Part shown: positions 46,151 to 54,598 of the stretch, piece after piece
Layout: each line of letters opens with the position of its first letter
How positions within the stretch are numbered: the first letter of the stretch is position 1
Assembly (NCBI RefSeq): GCF_001955715.1
Contig: NZ_CP019239.1
Span: forward strand, 3,782,001 to 3,846,000
Source: Rhodoferax saidenbachensis
Lineage (GTDB): Bacteria > Pseudomonadota > Gammaproteobacteria > Burkholderiales > Burkholderiaceae_C
Reading direction: 5' to 3'
DNA: 64,000 nt
Position numbers and translations under genes: made by a program
Notes under the pieces: generated by a model
Seen by the model: the letters and a program-made list of their open reading frames with translations, nothing else
What the model was told of the DNA's origin: nothing
Databases searched by the model: none

Positions 46151-47628
46151 AACGCCGTGCGCTTTGGCAACTGGGTCTGGCGTACACATTGCCAGAACTG
46201 GGCCACAGCGCTCCTTCCGCTGCACCAACAGCACCCACCAGCCCCGCGCAGGCGGCGCTGGCGTTGGCCGAAAAAGCCATGGGCAGCGCCACGCTGGGCG
46301 CCGTGCAGTTCACGGCCACCGGTACCGGTGCGCTGGTAGGCCAATCGTTCGAACCCGGCAAACCCTGGCCGCGTATCAAGCTGCGCGGCTATGCGCTCTT
46401 GGCCGACTACACGCACCAGGCCCTGCGCGAAGAAATGGTGGCCAGCCGCCTGGAGGCCACGGGTGGCGGCAGCCTGCCACCACTGGGCGCGGGCGAGCAG
46501 CGCAGCACCACCTTCCTGCGCGAGAGCCGCGCCTGGAACATGCTGGGCCCTTTCCCCGTGCCAACACCCTGGGCCGTGGCCGAGCGCCAGCATGCGCTGT
46601 GGACCACACCGCACGGTGTGCTGCACGCGGCACGGCGCAATGCGGCCAGCCTGCGCCTGAGCGGCAGCCGCACGCTGGCCTTCAGCGAACCAGGCTTGTT
46701 TGACGCCACCGTGTTGTTCAACGCGGCCTGGCAGGTGGTGGAAATCCAGACCGTGCTGGACCATCCGTTTATGGGCGATGTCACCGTGCGCACCCGCTTT
46801 GCCGACTACCGGTTGTGGAATGGCGTTTCCTCTCTCATTCCTTTTCCCGCACGCATCCAGCAGGACTGGGGTGGCTTTGCTGCGCAGGACCTGGTGGTGC
46901 AGCGGGTCGACGTGAACCCCACGTTTGTCATCACCATTCCCCCAGCAGCGGCCAGCGGGCAGGAGCAGGTGGGCACAGAGCAACTGGCCGAAGGCGTGTG
47001 GCTGCTGCACGGCGCCGCGCACCACAGCGTGGCCATCGAGATGAAAGACCATGTGCTGCTGGTGGACAGTCCGCTCTCGCCCGCGCGCGCCGAAGGCGTG
47101 GCCGCCGCGGTGAAGAAGCTGGCGCACGACAAACCCATCGCCATGCTGGTCCACACGCACCACCACTTCGACACCTCTACCGGTGTGCGCACCGCCGCCG
47201 CCTGGGGCGCTTCCATCCTGACCGCCGAGCCCAACCGGACTTATGTGGAACGTTTGCTGGCCGCGCCCCACCGCATCCAGCCCGACGCACTATCGCGCGC
47301 CACGGCCCGGCCCAAGTGCATCGGCGTGAACGCCAAGAGTGTGCTGACCGACGGCACCCGCAGCGTGGAAATCCACGCACTGCAGGGCAGCCAGCACGCC
47401 AGGGGCCTGCTCATGGTCTACCTGCCACTGGAAAAAATACTGGTGCAGGTAGACGCCTACACCCCCGGTCCACCGTTCAGCGCCCCACCCGCCACGCCGC
47501 AGCCCGCGCACCTGAATCTACTGGCGAATATCGAACGGCTCAAGCTGGATGTGGCGCGCATTGTTCCGCTGCGCGGGCGTGTGGTGCCTGTCGCAGAGTT
47601 GCTACGGGCGGTGGGGCGAATGGCCTGA
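46147..47628 (+). CDS. Metallo-beta-lactamase-fold hydrolase, exported
   Basis: 493 residues. A possible N-terminal export signal is followed by an N-terminal beta-rich region (about 35-275) and an MBL-fold domain beginning GVWLLHGAAHHSVAIEMKDH, with the metal motif VHTHHHFDTSTGVRTA and a later LPLEKILVQVDAYTPGPP strand. The HxHxxD-like motif here is H-T-H-H-H-F-D. It is translationally coupled to the upstream gene (ATGA). The TGA stop at 47626 lies in the 9-bp target duplication of the downstream IS element, so the insertion just spares the gene. Substrate unknown. Confidence 0.75.
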   Translation: MKRRALWQLGLAYTLPELGHSAPSAAPTAPTSPAQAALALAEKAMGSATLGAVQFTATGTGALVGQSFEPGKPWPRIKLRGYALLADYTHQALREEMVASRLEATGGGSLPPLGAGEQRSTTFLRESRAWNMLGPFPVPTPWAVAERQHALWTTPHGVLHAARRNAASLRLSGSRTLAFSEPGLFDATVLFNAAWQVVEIQTVLDHPFMGDVTVRTRFADYRLWNGVSSLIPFPARIQQDWGGFAAQDLVVQRVDVNPTFVITIPPAAASGQEQVGTEQLAEGVWLLHGAAHHSVAIEMKDHVLLVDSPLSPARAEGVAAAVKKLAHDKPIAMLVHTHHHFDTSTGVRTAAAWGASILTAEPNRTYVERLLAAPHRIQPDALSRATARPKCIGVNAKSVLTDGTRSVEIHALQGSQHARGLLMVYLPLEKILVQVDAYTPGPPFSAPPATPQPAHLNLLANIERLKLDVARIVPLRGRVVPVAELLRAVGRMA

Positions 47629-47635
47629 GATTTAT

Positions 47636-48971
47636 CACTACTGTCCGGTAAATTTTGCCCCGTTTTCAGAAGAGTTCAACCTGCGATTTCAGCTCTTCGA
47701 AACTGTCGTCCTTGATAGCGTTGTCTACCATCTGAGCCAAAGAGATCTTCTCAAACATGTTGACCTCCACCAGATGCAAGAAGTTACGCAGTGACAGGTC
47801 AGTATGTAGTCCGTGGTGTGCGACCAAAGCTATCAAATAGGTACACACTGCAATCCATATCTGTGATCTCACCGCGTTCAATGAATTGCCAAAGAAGTGT
47901 TGGATGTTCAGGTTCTGCTTGAGCCATTTGAAGAACAGCTCAATCTGCCAGCGCTGCTTGTAGATGGCTGCGATGGTGAGGGCGGATAGGTCTAGACGGT
48001 TGGTTAGAAAGACGAGTTCCAAACAACTCACTGCATCGTAGAAACGTACCCGGCGCAAAGGCTCAGGGTAGCCTTTCTTGGAGCGCTCCCCCGTCAGCAC
48101 AATGGTTTGATCCGAGTACACGCCGGTTTGCACATCAGCCGCGTGGGCTTCACTGCAGATGAAGCTCAAATTGTCTTTGGCGCGCACCACAAAGCTGCAC
48201 TCCCGTTGCACCAAGCGGTGCAACCTTGCAAAGTCCACGTAGCCGCGATCCAGCACGACGATAGAGCCCTTGGGCAGACTCAATGCATCCAATTGCCCCG
48301 AGTCGCCGACTTTGCCGGTGGTGATCGATAGCATCACTGGAATGGCACCCCGCAGGTCGATCACCGTATGGGCCTTGATTCCCGCTTTGGTGGACCGAAA
48401 GTCAGCCCAGGGAAACAGTTTCAGACACAAGTCGATGGTGGTGGAGTCCATGGCATACAGTGGCTCCTTGAGGCCCAAGCCGATGTCATGGTCTTTGTAC
48501 AAATCCAACGCGGTTTCGATCAGGCGTTGCCCCAGTGCTTCGAACAAATGCGAGTCACGCCGCTCGTTGGCATCGGCCAATGTGGAGCGTGATACACGCT
48601 GACGCAGGCCGCAGTGGTAAAGCTTGGAGCTTTGCGAGTTCAGGCACACGATCAGGTCGCGCAAGCCTTCCCTGCGAGTGAACTGCGCGTAGGCCATGCA
48701 AATGAATTGGCTCCAGGCAGTGAAATCCCGTGTCCAGCGGTTGGCTTGGTACCTATCAACGAGGTGTTCAAAGTGGCTAAACGGTACGACGGCCAGCAAT
48801 TGCGCGAATACCGTGCGACCAGCGTTCATGACGTAAACCTCGAAAAATGAGGTCACGATATGCCCACGGGCAAAAATCGGATTTCAAATCGCCGGAATCC
48901 AAAAAGCTCTTGAAACCCGCATCCAGCTTAGGTTTGAACTGCCCTGATGCAAAATTTACCGGACACTAGTG
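47636..48971. mobile_element. IS4-family insertion sequence, complete
   Basis: 1336 bp with 23-bp terminal inverted repeats: CACTACTGTCCGGTAAATTT at 47636 and its match ending at 48971 (one mismatch in 23). Both sides carry the 9-bp direct repeat GAGATTTAT (47627-47635 and 48972-48980). It contains one transposase gene on the minus strand and lies directly after the MBL-fold gene. Confidence 0.95.
47666..48829 (-). CDS. IS4-family (DUF4372-type) transposase
   Basis: 387 residues. The N-terminal DUF4372-like part begins MNAGRTVFAQLL and WSQFICMAYAQFTRREGLRD. The DDE catalytic residues are in YAMDSTTIDLCL, IVVLDRGYVDF and the YKQRWQIELFFKWLKQNL signature (Y-(2)-R-(3)-E-(6)-K). The ATG at 48829 has GAGG upstream and gives the usual family start; a GTG nine codons earlier also exists. 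No frameshift is visible, so it may be active. Confidence 0.93.
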   Translation of the reverse strand: MNAGRTVFAQLLAVVPFSHFEHLVDRYQANRWTRDFTAWSQFICMAYAQFTRREGLRDLIVCLNSQSSKLYHCGLRQRVSRSTLADANERRDSHLFEALGQRLIETALDLYKDHDIGLGLKEPLYAMDSTTIDLCLKLFPWADFRSTKAGIKAHTVIDLRGAIPVMLSITTGKVGDSGQLDALSLPKGSIVVLDRGYVDFARLHRLVQRECSFVVRAKDNLSFICSEAHAADVQTGVYSDQTIVLTGERSKKGYPEPLRRVRFYDAVSCLELVFLTNRLDLSALTIAAIYKQRWQIELFFKWLKQNLNIQHFFGNSLNAVRSQIWIAVCTYLIALVAHHGLHTDLSLRNFLHLVEVNMFEKISLAQMVDNAIKDDSFEELKSQVELF

Positions 48972-48982
48972 GAGATTTATAC

Positions 48983-49001
48983 AAAATCTGGCTGTAGCCC
49001 T
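48983..49001 (+). repeat. Left half of a family B repeat split by the IS30 element
   Basis: AAAATCTGGCTGTAGCCCT ends exactly where the IS30-type element begins; the rest (CTTATCTATATTGCGCAAAC, AGCTATTG) resumes at 50125. Confidence 0.75.
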
Positions 49002-50124
49002 GGCTCGCTCAAAAGTGAAGTGCAACACACCGATTGAAACTTCAATAAGGTGTGTCCATGAAACTGAACCAAGAGTACAAACAGCTCGATTACAAAGAGC
49101 GCCAGACCATTGCTGTATGCCTTGAGCTCGGATTGAGTATCCGGGCGGTAGCCCGAGTACTGGGTCGTGCCCCCTCCACGGTGAGTCGTGAGATCAACCG
49201 AAACAGCGGTGCTGGTGCCTATAGTTGCCGATTCGCACAACAGCGCTTTGTGCGCAGGCGTCGCCACAGCAGACCGCCCCCGAAGCTGGTGGCGGGCAAT
49301 GCCCTCTTCGCCTCTGTGCACGCCTTATTGCAACTGCGTTGGTCACCCCAGCAAATTGCCTCTCGCCTAGCTACACTGCATCCGCATGAGGCGCACCAAC
49401 GCGTCTCTCACGAAACCATCTACAACGTCATCTACGCCCAACCCCGGGGTGAGCTGCGCCGCGAGCTCATTGCCTGTTTGCGTCTGGCCCGCACCAAGCG
49501 CTGGCCCCGTTCACGTGGCGAAGACCGCCGCGGTCAGATCGCTGATCTCTTGAGCATCCATGTACGTCCCCCGCAGGTTGAGGATCGACTGTTCCCTGGT
49601 CACTGGGAAGGTGACTTGATCAAAGGAGCAGGCAACCTCAGTGCTGTGGGCACCCTGGTAGAGCGCAGCACCCGGCTCCTGATGTTGGTAAAGCTGCCGC
49701 ATCCCAACCCAGCCACTGCAGCCCACGTGCTGCAAGCGTTTACGGACAAGCTCAACGGTATTGCCAAGCCTATGCGCCAAACACTGACTTATGACCGGGG
49801 GCGTGAGATGGCTCACCATGCGCAATTGACAGCCAACACCGGGGTTGCCGTGTATTTCTGTGATCCGCACAGTCCTTGGCAGCGTGGCACCAATGAGAAC
49901 ACCAACGGTTTGGTACGACAGTTCCTGCCAAAGGGGACAGACCTGTCGGGTTACAGCCAGGAGCAACTCGACGGGATTGCTGACTTGATGAATGGACGGC
50001 CTCGCAAGACGCTGGGCTGGTTGACTCCGCTGGAGGTGTACGGCCAGTGGCTGGCCAAGCTTGAGCACTCTCCTGACTCCATCCAATAAACTCAGCTTGT
50101 GTTGCACTTGGATTTGACTCCGCC
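49002..50124. mobile_element. IS30-family insertion sequence, complete
   Basis: 1123 bp. Ends read GGCTCGCTCAAAAGTGAAGT(left) and, on the other strand, GGCGGAGTCAAATCCAAGT (right), both continuing GCAACACA. A 3-bp duplication CCT flanks it (48999-49001 and 50125-50127), as expected for IS30. It carries one transposase gene and interrupts a family B repeat. Confidence 0.88.
49058..50089 (+). CDS. IS30-family transposase
   Basis: 343 residues. An N-terminal helix-turn-helix (YKERQTIAVCLELGLSIRAV, GRAPSTVSREINRN) precedes a DDE integrase core with FPGHWEGDLIKGAGN, TYDRGREMAHH and CDPHSPWQRGTNENTNGLVR, ending in RPRKTLGWLTPLEVY. AAGG lies seven bases before the ATG at 49058. Intact. Confidence 0.95.
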   Translation: MKLNQEYKQLDYKERQTIAVCLELGLSIRAVARVLGRAPSTVSREINRNSGAGAYSCRFAQQRFVRRRRHSRPPPKLVAGNALFASVHALLQLRWSPQQIASRLATLHPHEAHQRVSHETIYNVIYAQPRGELRRELIACLRLARTKRWPRSRGEDRRGQIADLLSIHVRPPQVEDRLFPGHWEGDLIKGAGNLSAVGTLVERSTRLLMLVKLPHPNPATAAHVLQAFTDKLNGIAKPMRQTLTYDRGREMAHHAQLTANTGVAVYFCDPHSPWQRGTNENTNGLVRQFLPKGTDLSGYSQEQLDGIADLMNGRPRKTLGWLTPLEVYGQWLAKLEHSPDSIQ

Positions 50125-50166
50125 CCTTATCTATATTGCGCAAACAGCTATTGATTTCATAGCAAT
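50125..50166 (+). repeat. Right half of the split family B repeat
   Basis: CCTTATCTATATTGCGCAAA, CAGCTATTGATTTCATAGC. Joined to 48983-49001 it restores a full family B copy. Confidence 0.75.
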
Positions 50167-50236
50167 TTTACAGTAAACGATTGCCTCTCGCTCTGAGCGC
50201 GCATCCAGTATCCATCGCGAAAGCTCACCCCTCGGG

Positions 50237-50809
50237 TCAACAAGCGGTACGCCACTTGGCCACGATTCCTTTGTATTCCGGTTCGATCTTCGGATTTCTT
50301 TTAATAAGTTGTTTACTGGAAATGGTGTGGTTTGGTTCGCCGCTGGAGCGGATTGAAGTCAGCATGTTCGCCTCGCGTCCGATCAACTTCTCGGACAGCG
50401 CCTGTTGCACCCACTGGCTATTGCGGTAACGGAACTCGGTATAGGGCAGCTTGGGGCGGCCTAGGTTGTACCAGCTGGTGCAGCTGTAGAACGTGGCAAC
50501 CATGAACCACTCCTTGGTCTCCGGATCACGGTCAAAAACCAGCGGCACGAACTTGGCACTCCAGGGGCCAGGATTTTCTGGATGTGCTGGTGCCATGATT
50601 TCCACTGTCATGCCTTCGTTCTCCCAGCCCCCGGTTCCTCCGATTTGACCGAAAGGTTCCGCAAGGGCAGTGCGGCGTGTCTGGATAATTTCGCCGCTCT
50701 GTAGCTGGACGTCTTCTGTCCACGCAATGGTCTTGGGGCCACAACCTGCCAGGAGACTCAAAACCCAAAAAATGAACGCGACATATCGCACTGGATTAGC
50801 TGAATGCAT
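50237..50809 (-). CDS. Hypothetical lipoprotein
   Basis: 190 residues. The signal peptide VAFIFWVLSLLAGC gives an acylated Cys 23. The mature part has TEDVQLQSGEIIQTRRTALA, a Gly-rich segment, FDRDPETKEWFMVATFY and YTEFRYRNSQWVQQ. No known domain is recognised. GC is lower than in neighbours. The longer open frame from 50917 runs over upstream sequence without a ribosome site. About 80-120 bases upstream is a copy of the element also found upstream of the orphan gene at 17254. Confidence 0.65.
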   Translation of the reverse strand: MHSANPVRYVAFIFWVLSLLAGCGPKTIAWTEDVQLQSGEIIQTRRTALAEPFGQIGGTGGWENEGMTVEIMAPAHPENPGPWSAKFVPLVFDRDPETKEWFMVATFYSCTSWYNLGRPKLPYTEFRYRNSQWVQQALSEKLIGREANMLTSIRSSGEPNHTISSKQLIKRNPKIEPEYKGIVAKWRTAC

Positions 50810-50888
50810 GCTTGGTGTCTGTAGCTTTGAAGTGGCGGGGAGCGGCTCATGCAGCCAGACCACATTTGAACCTCGGGCGAACGGTAAC

Positions 50889-50930
50889 CGAGATGCCCAG
50901 GTTCTGGTATCCCCCATTCAGGTGAATCTG
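50889..50930 (-). repeat. Two-copy upstream element, copy 2
   Basis: GAGATG, then GGTATCCCCCATTCAGGTGA and ATCTG; pairs with 17404-17444. Confidence 0.5.
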
Positions 50931-50980
50931 TAGCGCAACGCAACACCCGTTGCTACGCCTCCACACCTAAAATTTAGGCC

Positions 50981-51037
50981 GAATAAGGCTGTAGCCCTTA
51001 CAGAACCTGCGCAACCAGCTATCAATACAGTAGCAAA
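50981..51037 (+). repeat. ~50-nt interspersed repeat (family B)
   Basis: GGCTGTAGCCCTTACAGAAC, CTGCGCAACCAGCTATC, CAGTAGCAAAT. It directly abuts the stop codon of the GGDEF-EAL gene on the other strand. Confidence 0.85.
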
Positions 51038-54000
51038 TTACCGATGCCGCCGCTTTTCCGGCTTGTCGTCCTGAGCCAGAACCCACTCCTGAAACTGCTC
51101 TGCCGGTAGTGGGCGGCTGAAGCAGAAACCCTGAAGTTCGTCACAGCCCAGCGCGGCCAGCGTCTGCGCGGTGGGCAGGTTTTCCACGCCCTCGGCCACC
51201 ACCTTCAGGCCCAGCGTGTGGCCCAGTGCGATGACGGCGTGGACGATGGCGGCGTCGGCTGTGTCGTCCAGCATGCCTTGCACAAACGACTGGTCGACCT
51301 TGAGTTTGTCGATCTCGAAGCGCTTGAGGTAGGCCAGGCTGGAGTAGCCGGTGCCAAAGTCGTCAATCGCGATCTGCAGGCCCAGCCCCTTGAGGGCCGT
51401 GACCTGCGCCTGCGCGCCGGCGGGGTTGTCCATCAGATGGGACTCCGTCAGCTCCAGCTCCAGCAGGTGCGGGGGCATGCCGGTGGCGCGCAGGATATCC
51501 TGCAACTGCTCCACCAGTTCAGGATCCGACAGTTGCGCCACTGACAGGTTGACCGACAGCTCCAGCCCCTCGGGCAAGCCCTGCTTTTGAAACAGCATCC
51601 ACTGCGCGCAGGCCTGCTGCAGCACCCACAGGCCGATGGGTTTGATGAGGCCGGTTTCTTCGGCCAGGTGGATGAAATGCGCGGGCGGCACCTGGCCCAG
51701 CACCGGGTTGCTCCAACGCAAGAGCGCCTCTGCACCCTGCACGCGGCGCGTGCGCGCGTTCAGGCGCGGCTGGAAGCTCAGGCTGAATTCATTGTTGGCC
51801 AGCGCCTGGCGCAACTGCCCTTCCATGGTCTGGCGGGCCAGTACCCGTTCATCGGTCTCGGGCGAGAAGAAACGCGCCATGTCGCGGCCCGCGGCCTTGG
51901 CTTCGTACATGGCGGCGTCGGCGCGGCGCATCAGTTCGTCCTGATCCGTCGCATCGTCCGGGTACAGGGCCACACCCACGCTGCACGACACGGTGAGGTT
52001 GTTGCCCTCCACCAATGCGGTCTGGCGGATGGAGGGGATGAGGCGCTGGTTGACCATGGTGTCCAGCTCTTCGCGGTCTTCGATGTGGCGCAGGATGATG
52101 ACGAACTCGTCACCGCCCAGACGGCTCACCGTGTCGTCCGCACGCACCGACTGCGTGAGCCGGCGCGCCACGGTGCGCAGCAGGCCGTCGCCAATGTGGT
52201 GGCCCAGCGTGTCGTTGATGAGTTTGAAGCGGTCCAGGTCGATAAACAGCACGGCGACCTTTTCGCCATCGGCTTGGGCCTGCACCAGCGCCTCGGCCAG
52301 GCGCTGCTGACACATGGCGCGGTTGGGCAGTTCGGTCAGCACATCGTGCTGGGCGAGGAACTGGATGCGTTCTTCCTTGGCCTTGCGGTCGGTGATGTCG
52401 ATGGAGATACCGATGTAGTTGACTACCTCGCCGCTGGTGGCGTTCTTGTGCACGGCCGACACCATGAGCCAGGCCGGGTAGCTGTCGCCGGAGCGTTTGC
52501 GGATGTGCACCTCGCCCTGCCAAGCCTCCTGGTCATGCAGGTCAGACCACACGGGCTGCTCCTTGCTGTCCACCAGGAAAGACATGTCCTGGCCCACCAC
52601 CTCGTAAAAGTCGTACGAAGTGCTGCGGCAGAACGCGCGGTTGACGCTGATGATCTGGTGCGCCTCGTTCATGATGATGATGCTCTCGCTGGATGCCTCA
52701 AACACCTTGGCCCACAGCTCCAGGCGCTGCTCCATGACCTTGAGCTGGTTGATGGGCGTAAACGCCGTGAGCACTGCATCACGCCCCTGAAACTGCAGGC
52801 GCCGCGCCGACAGCACAGCCCAGGTGGGCGCCGCGCCGCCGAGCCAGCGCACCTCAAACTCATCCACCGCATCCTTGTCGGCCAGGCGCTGAAAGAAGCG
52901 GCCGCGCACACCAGGCTCTAGCCCCATGCGCCACGGGTCCCGTGTGCTGCCGCCCAGCCAGGGGAGTGCCGGGGTGTTGGCGTGCAACACCTCGTGGTCC
53001 GGCACCGAGGTGACCACCATGGGGATGGGGAAGGCCTCCACCAACTCACGCTGCGCCTCCGCAGCCCGCGCATTGGCGGCCAGCTCCTGTTGGGCCAGGC
53101 GGTCGCGGTCCAGTTGCGCGAGCATGCTGTTGAAGGCGGTAAAAAGTTGGCCAATCTCGTCGCGGCTGTGCCAGTTGGCGCGGTGCGAGTAGTCGGCCGA
53201 GTTGCGCACATCGTCGGCCACGCGGGCCAGCGCCTGCAAGGGCCGCGCGATCTGGCTGGCCACCAGGTACACCAGGCTCAAGATGCAACCCAGCAGGGCC
53301 AGCGCGGTGCCCATGTGCAGCCACATGCGCGAGAACAGGCTGTCGATGCGGGTGTGCAGCAGGCCTTGCATCTCCACCACACCAATGCGCCAGGCGTCAT
53401 TGAGTGCAGCCAGCGCGGCCTGGTAAGGCGCGTCCAACGCGGCGATCTGCGCAGGTGACAAGTCGCCCCCCGAGGCCTCCTGCACCACGGTGCCGAAATG
53501 CCGCCCGGCCTGCAGCAACGCGGTGCGTGACTCGCCCAGCGCGGCCTTGAGTTGGGGTGAGCCCGCCGCCCAGGCCTGGCCGTAGTCGGACTCCATGCCC
53601 AAGAGCACGGCGTCCAACCGCCCCACCAAGGTCAGCAGCTCGGCAGTCTGGTTGTGGCCGGGGATTTTGAGGCCCCAGCTCTGCATGAACTGGCGGGTTT
53701 CAAACAGCACCTGCAGCAGCTCCGGGAAACGCAGCACGGTGAGCGACATCACGTAGTAGCTGTCCAGGTCCGGGTCGAGGATCAGGTTGGACTGGTTGCC
53801 CACGGTGGTCAGCAGGTCGCGGCCCTGGGCCAGCAACTTGGCTTTCTGGACATCGTTCATGCCCTTGGGGTCGGTCAGCAGCTTGGAAAACCGTTCGGCG
53901 GAGTCTTCGGAGTGCAAGTCGGCATCGTACAGGGTGCGCACTTCCTGCAAGGCCTGCTGGGTGGACTGGGCCTCGGCTTTGGCGACCGGAGGCACGATAA

Positions 54001-54202
54001 AGGTGTCCATCAGGTTGCGCCGCACCACTTCGGTGTAGGTGGTGCCCACCACTTCCTTGCGCGCGAAGTCGATGGCCAGGAATTTCTCGTGAATGAGGAT
54101 GCCCGAGACGTAGATGACGGCCGAGAGATCCAACAGATAAATAAGCGTGAGCTTGCGCCCGACGCTCAGGCGTCCCAACCAATGGGAGATTTTTGTCAGC
54201 AT
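51038..54202 (-). CDS. HAMP-PAS-GGDEF-EAL signalling protein
   Basis: About 1054 residues. TM1 (LTLIYLLDLSAVIYVSGILI) and TM2 (near 290-310) enclose a periplasmic helical sensor. HAMP, two PAS regions (VTSVPDHEVLHANTPAL; ASSESIIIMNEAHQIISVNR), a GGDEF domain (VSRLGGDEFVIILR) and an EAL domain (AEALLRWSNP, LELTESHLMD, IDDFGTGYSSLAYLKRF) follow. Both signature motifs are intact, so it may make and degrade c-di-GMP. The ATG at 54202 is preferred to one nine codons earlier because AAAGGG lies at better distance. With the HD-GYP pair it adds to the c-di-GMP network of this window. Confidence 0.93.
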   Translation of the reverse strand: MLTKISHWLGRLSVGRKLTLIYLLDLSAVIYVSGILIHEKFLAIDFARKEVVGTTYTEVVRRNLMDTFIVPPVAKAEAQSTQQALQEVRTLYDADLHSEDSAERFSKLLTDPKGMNDVQKAKLLAQGRDLLTTVGNQSNLILDPDLDSYYVMSLTVLRFPELLQVLFETRQFMQSWGLKIPGHNQTAELLTLVGRLDAVLLGMESDYGQAWAAGSPQLKAALGESRTALLQAGRHFGTVVQEASGGDLSPAQIAALDAPYQAALAALNDAWRIGVVEMQGLLHTRIDSLFSRMWLHMGTALALLGCILSLVYLVASQIARPLQALARVADDVRNSADYSHRANWHSRDEIGQLFTAFNSMLAQLDRDRLAQQELAANARAAEAQRELVEAFPIPMVVTSVPDHEVLHANTPALPWLGGSTRDPWRMGLEPGVRGRFFQRLADKDAVDEFEVRWLGGAAPTWAVLSARRLQFQGRDAVLTAFTPINQLKVMEQRLELWAKVFEASSESIIIMNEAHQIISVNRAFCRSTSYDFYEVVGQDMSFLVDSKEQPVWSDLHDQEAWQGEVHIRKRSGDSYPAWLMVSAVHKNATSGEVVNYIGISIDITDRKAKEERIQFLAQHDVLTELPNRAMCQQRLAEALVQAQADGEKVAVLFIDLDRFKLINDTLGHHIGDGLLRTVARRLTQSVRADDTVSRLGGDEFVIILRHIEDREELDTMVNQRLIPSIRQTALVEGNNLTVSCSVGVALYPDDATDQDELMRRADAAMYEAKAAGRDMARFFSPETDERVLARQTMEGQLRQALANNEFSLSFQPRLNARTRRVQGAEALLRWSNPVLGQVPPAHFIHLAEETGLIKPIGLWVLQQACAQWMLFQKQGLPEGLELSVNLSVAQLSDPELVEQLQDILRATGMPPHLLELELTESHLMDNPAGAQAQVTALKGLGLQIAIDDFGTGYSSLAYLKRFEIDKLKVDQSFVQGMLDDTADAAIVHAVIALGHTLGLKVVAEGVENLPTAQTLAALGCDELQGFCFSRPLPAEQFQEWVLAQDDKPEKRRHR

Positions 54203-54321
54203 GGTATGCACCCTTTTGGGTACATACATGCAATTACCGCACCAACCCGGTTCGATTCACCGTGTCGGGATTGGGGCCGCGACTCTAGTAACGGCCCACT
54301 CTTGCCTTTGGCTTGCAGGTT

Positions 54322-54513
54322 TTAGAGTTTGCCCGCGCGCCCCAGGGAGACCGCCTCAGCCTTGGTGGCGACGGCCTCGGCCACCTCAGGCGTGGCGCCC
54401 TGTTGAATCAGGAACACCACAACGTCCGCGCGGCTCTTTCCTTCGTCGAAGGCGGTAGCCGCCTGCAAGATCAGCGTGGTTACCAGTTGCTGTGTATTCG
54501 CATCAATGTTCAT
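54322..54513 (-). CDS. Small hypothetical protein
   Basis: 63 residues, two predicted helices: MNIDANTQQLVTTLILQAAT, then EGKSRADVVVFLIQQGATPE and VAEAVATKAEAVSLGRAG. The ATG at 54513 is preceded by GGGGG about five bases away. It is encoded in the 400-base gap between the GGDEF-EAL gene and icmF, on the same strand. The GATPEVAEAVA segment resembles short helical adaptor repeats, but no family is recognised. Confidence 0.55.
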   Translation of the reverse strand: MNIDANTQQLVTTLILQAATAFDEGKSRADVVVFLIQQGATPEVAEAVATKAEAVSLGRAGKL

Positions 54514-54598
54514 AAGGCCCCCAAGTTACAGGAAGCATAGCAATACACAGGAAATTGAACGCATCTGGTGCGGGGTAAATCCCCGCGTTATGCAGGGA

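Noticed and set aside
45421-47271. 616-codon open frame antisense to the thioredoxin-fold and MBL-fold genes
   Set aside because: It spans two well-supported genes and has shadow composition.
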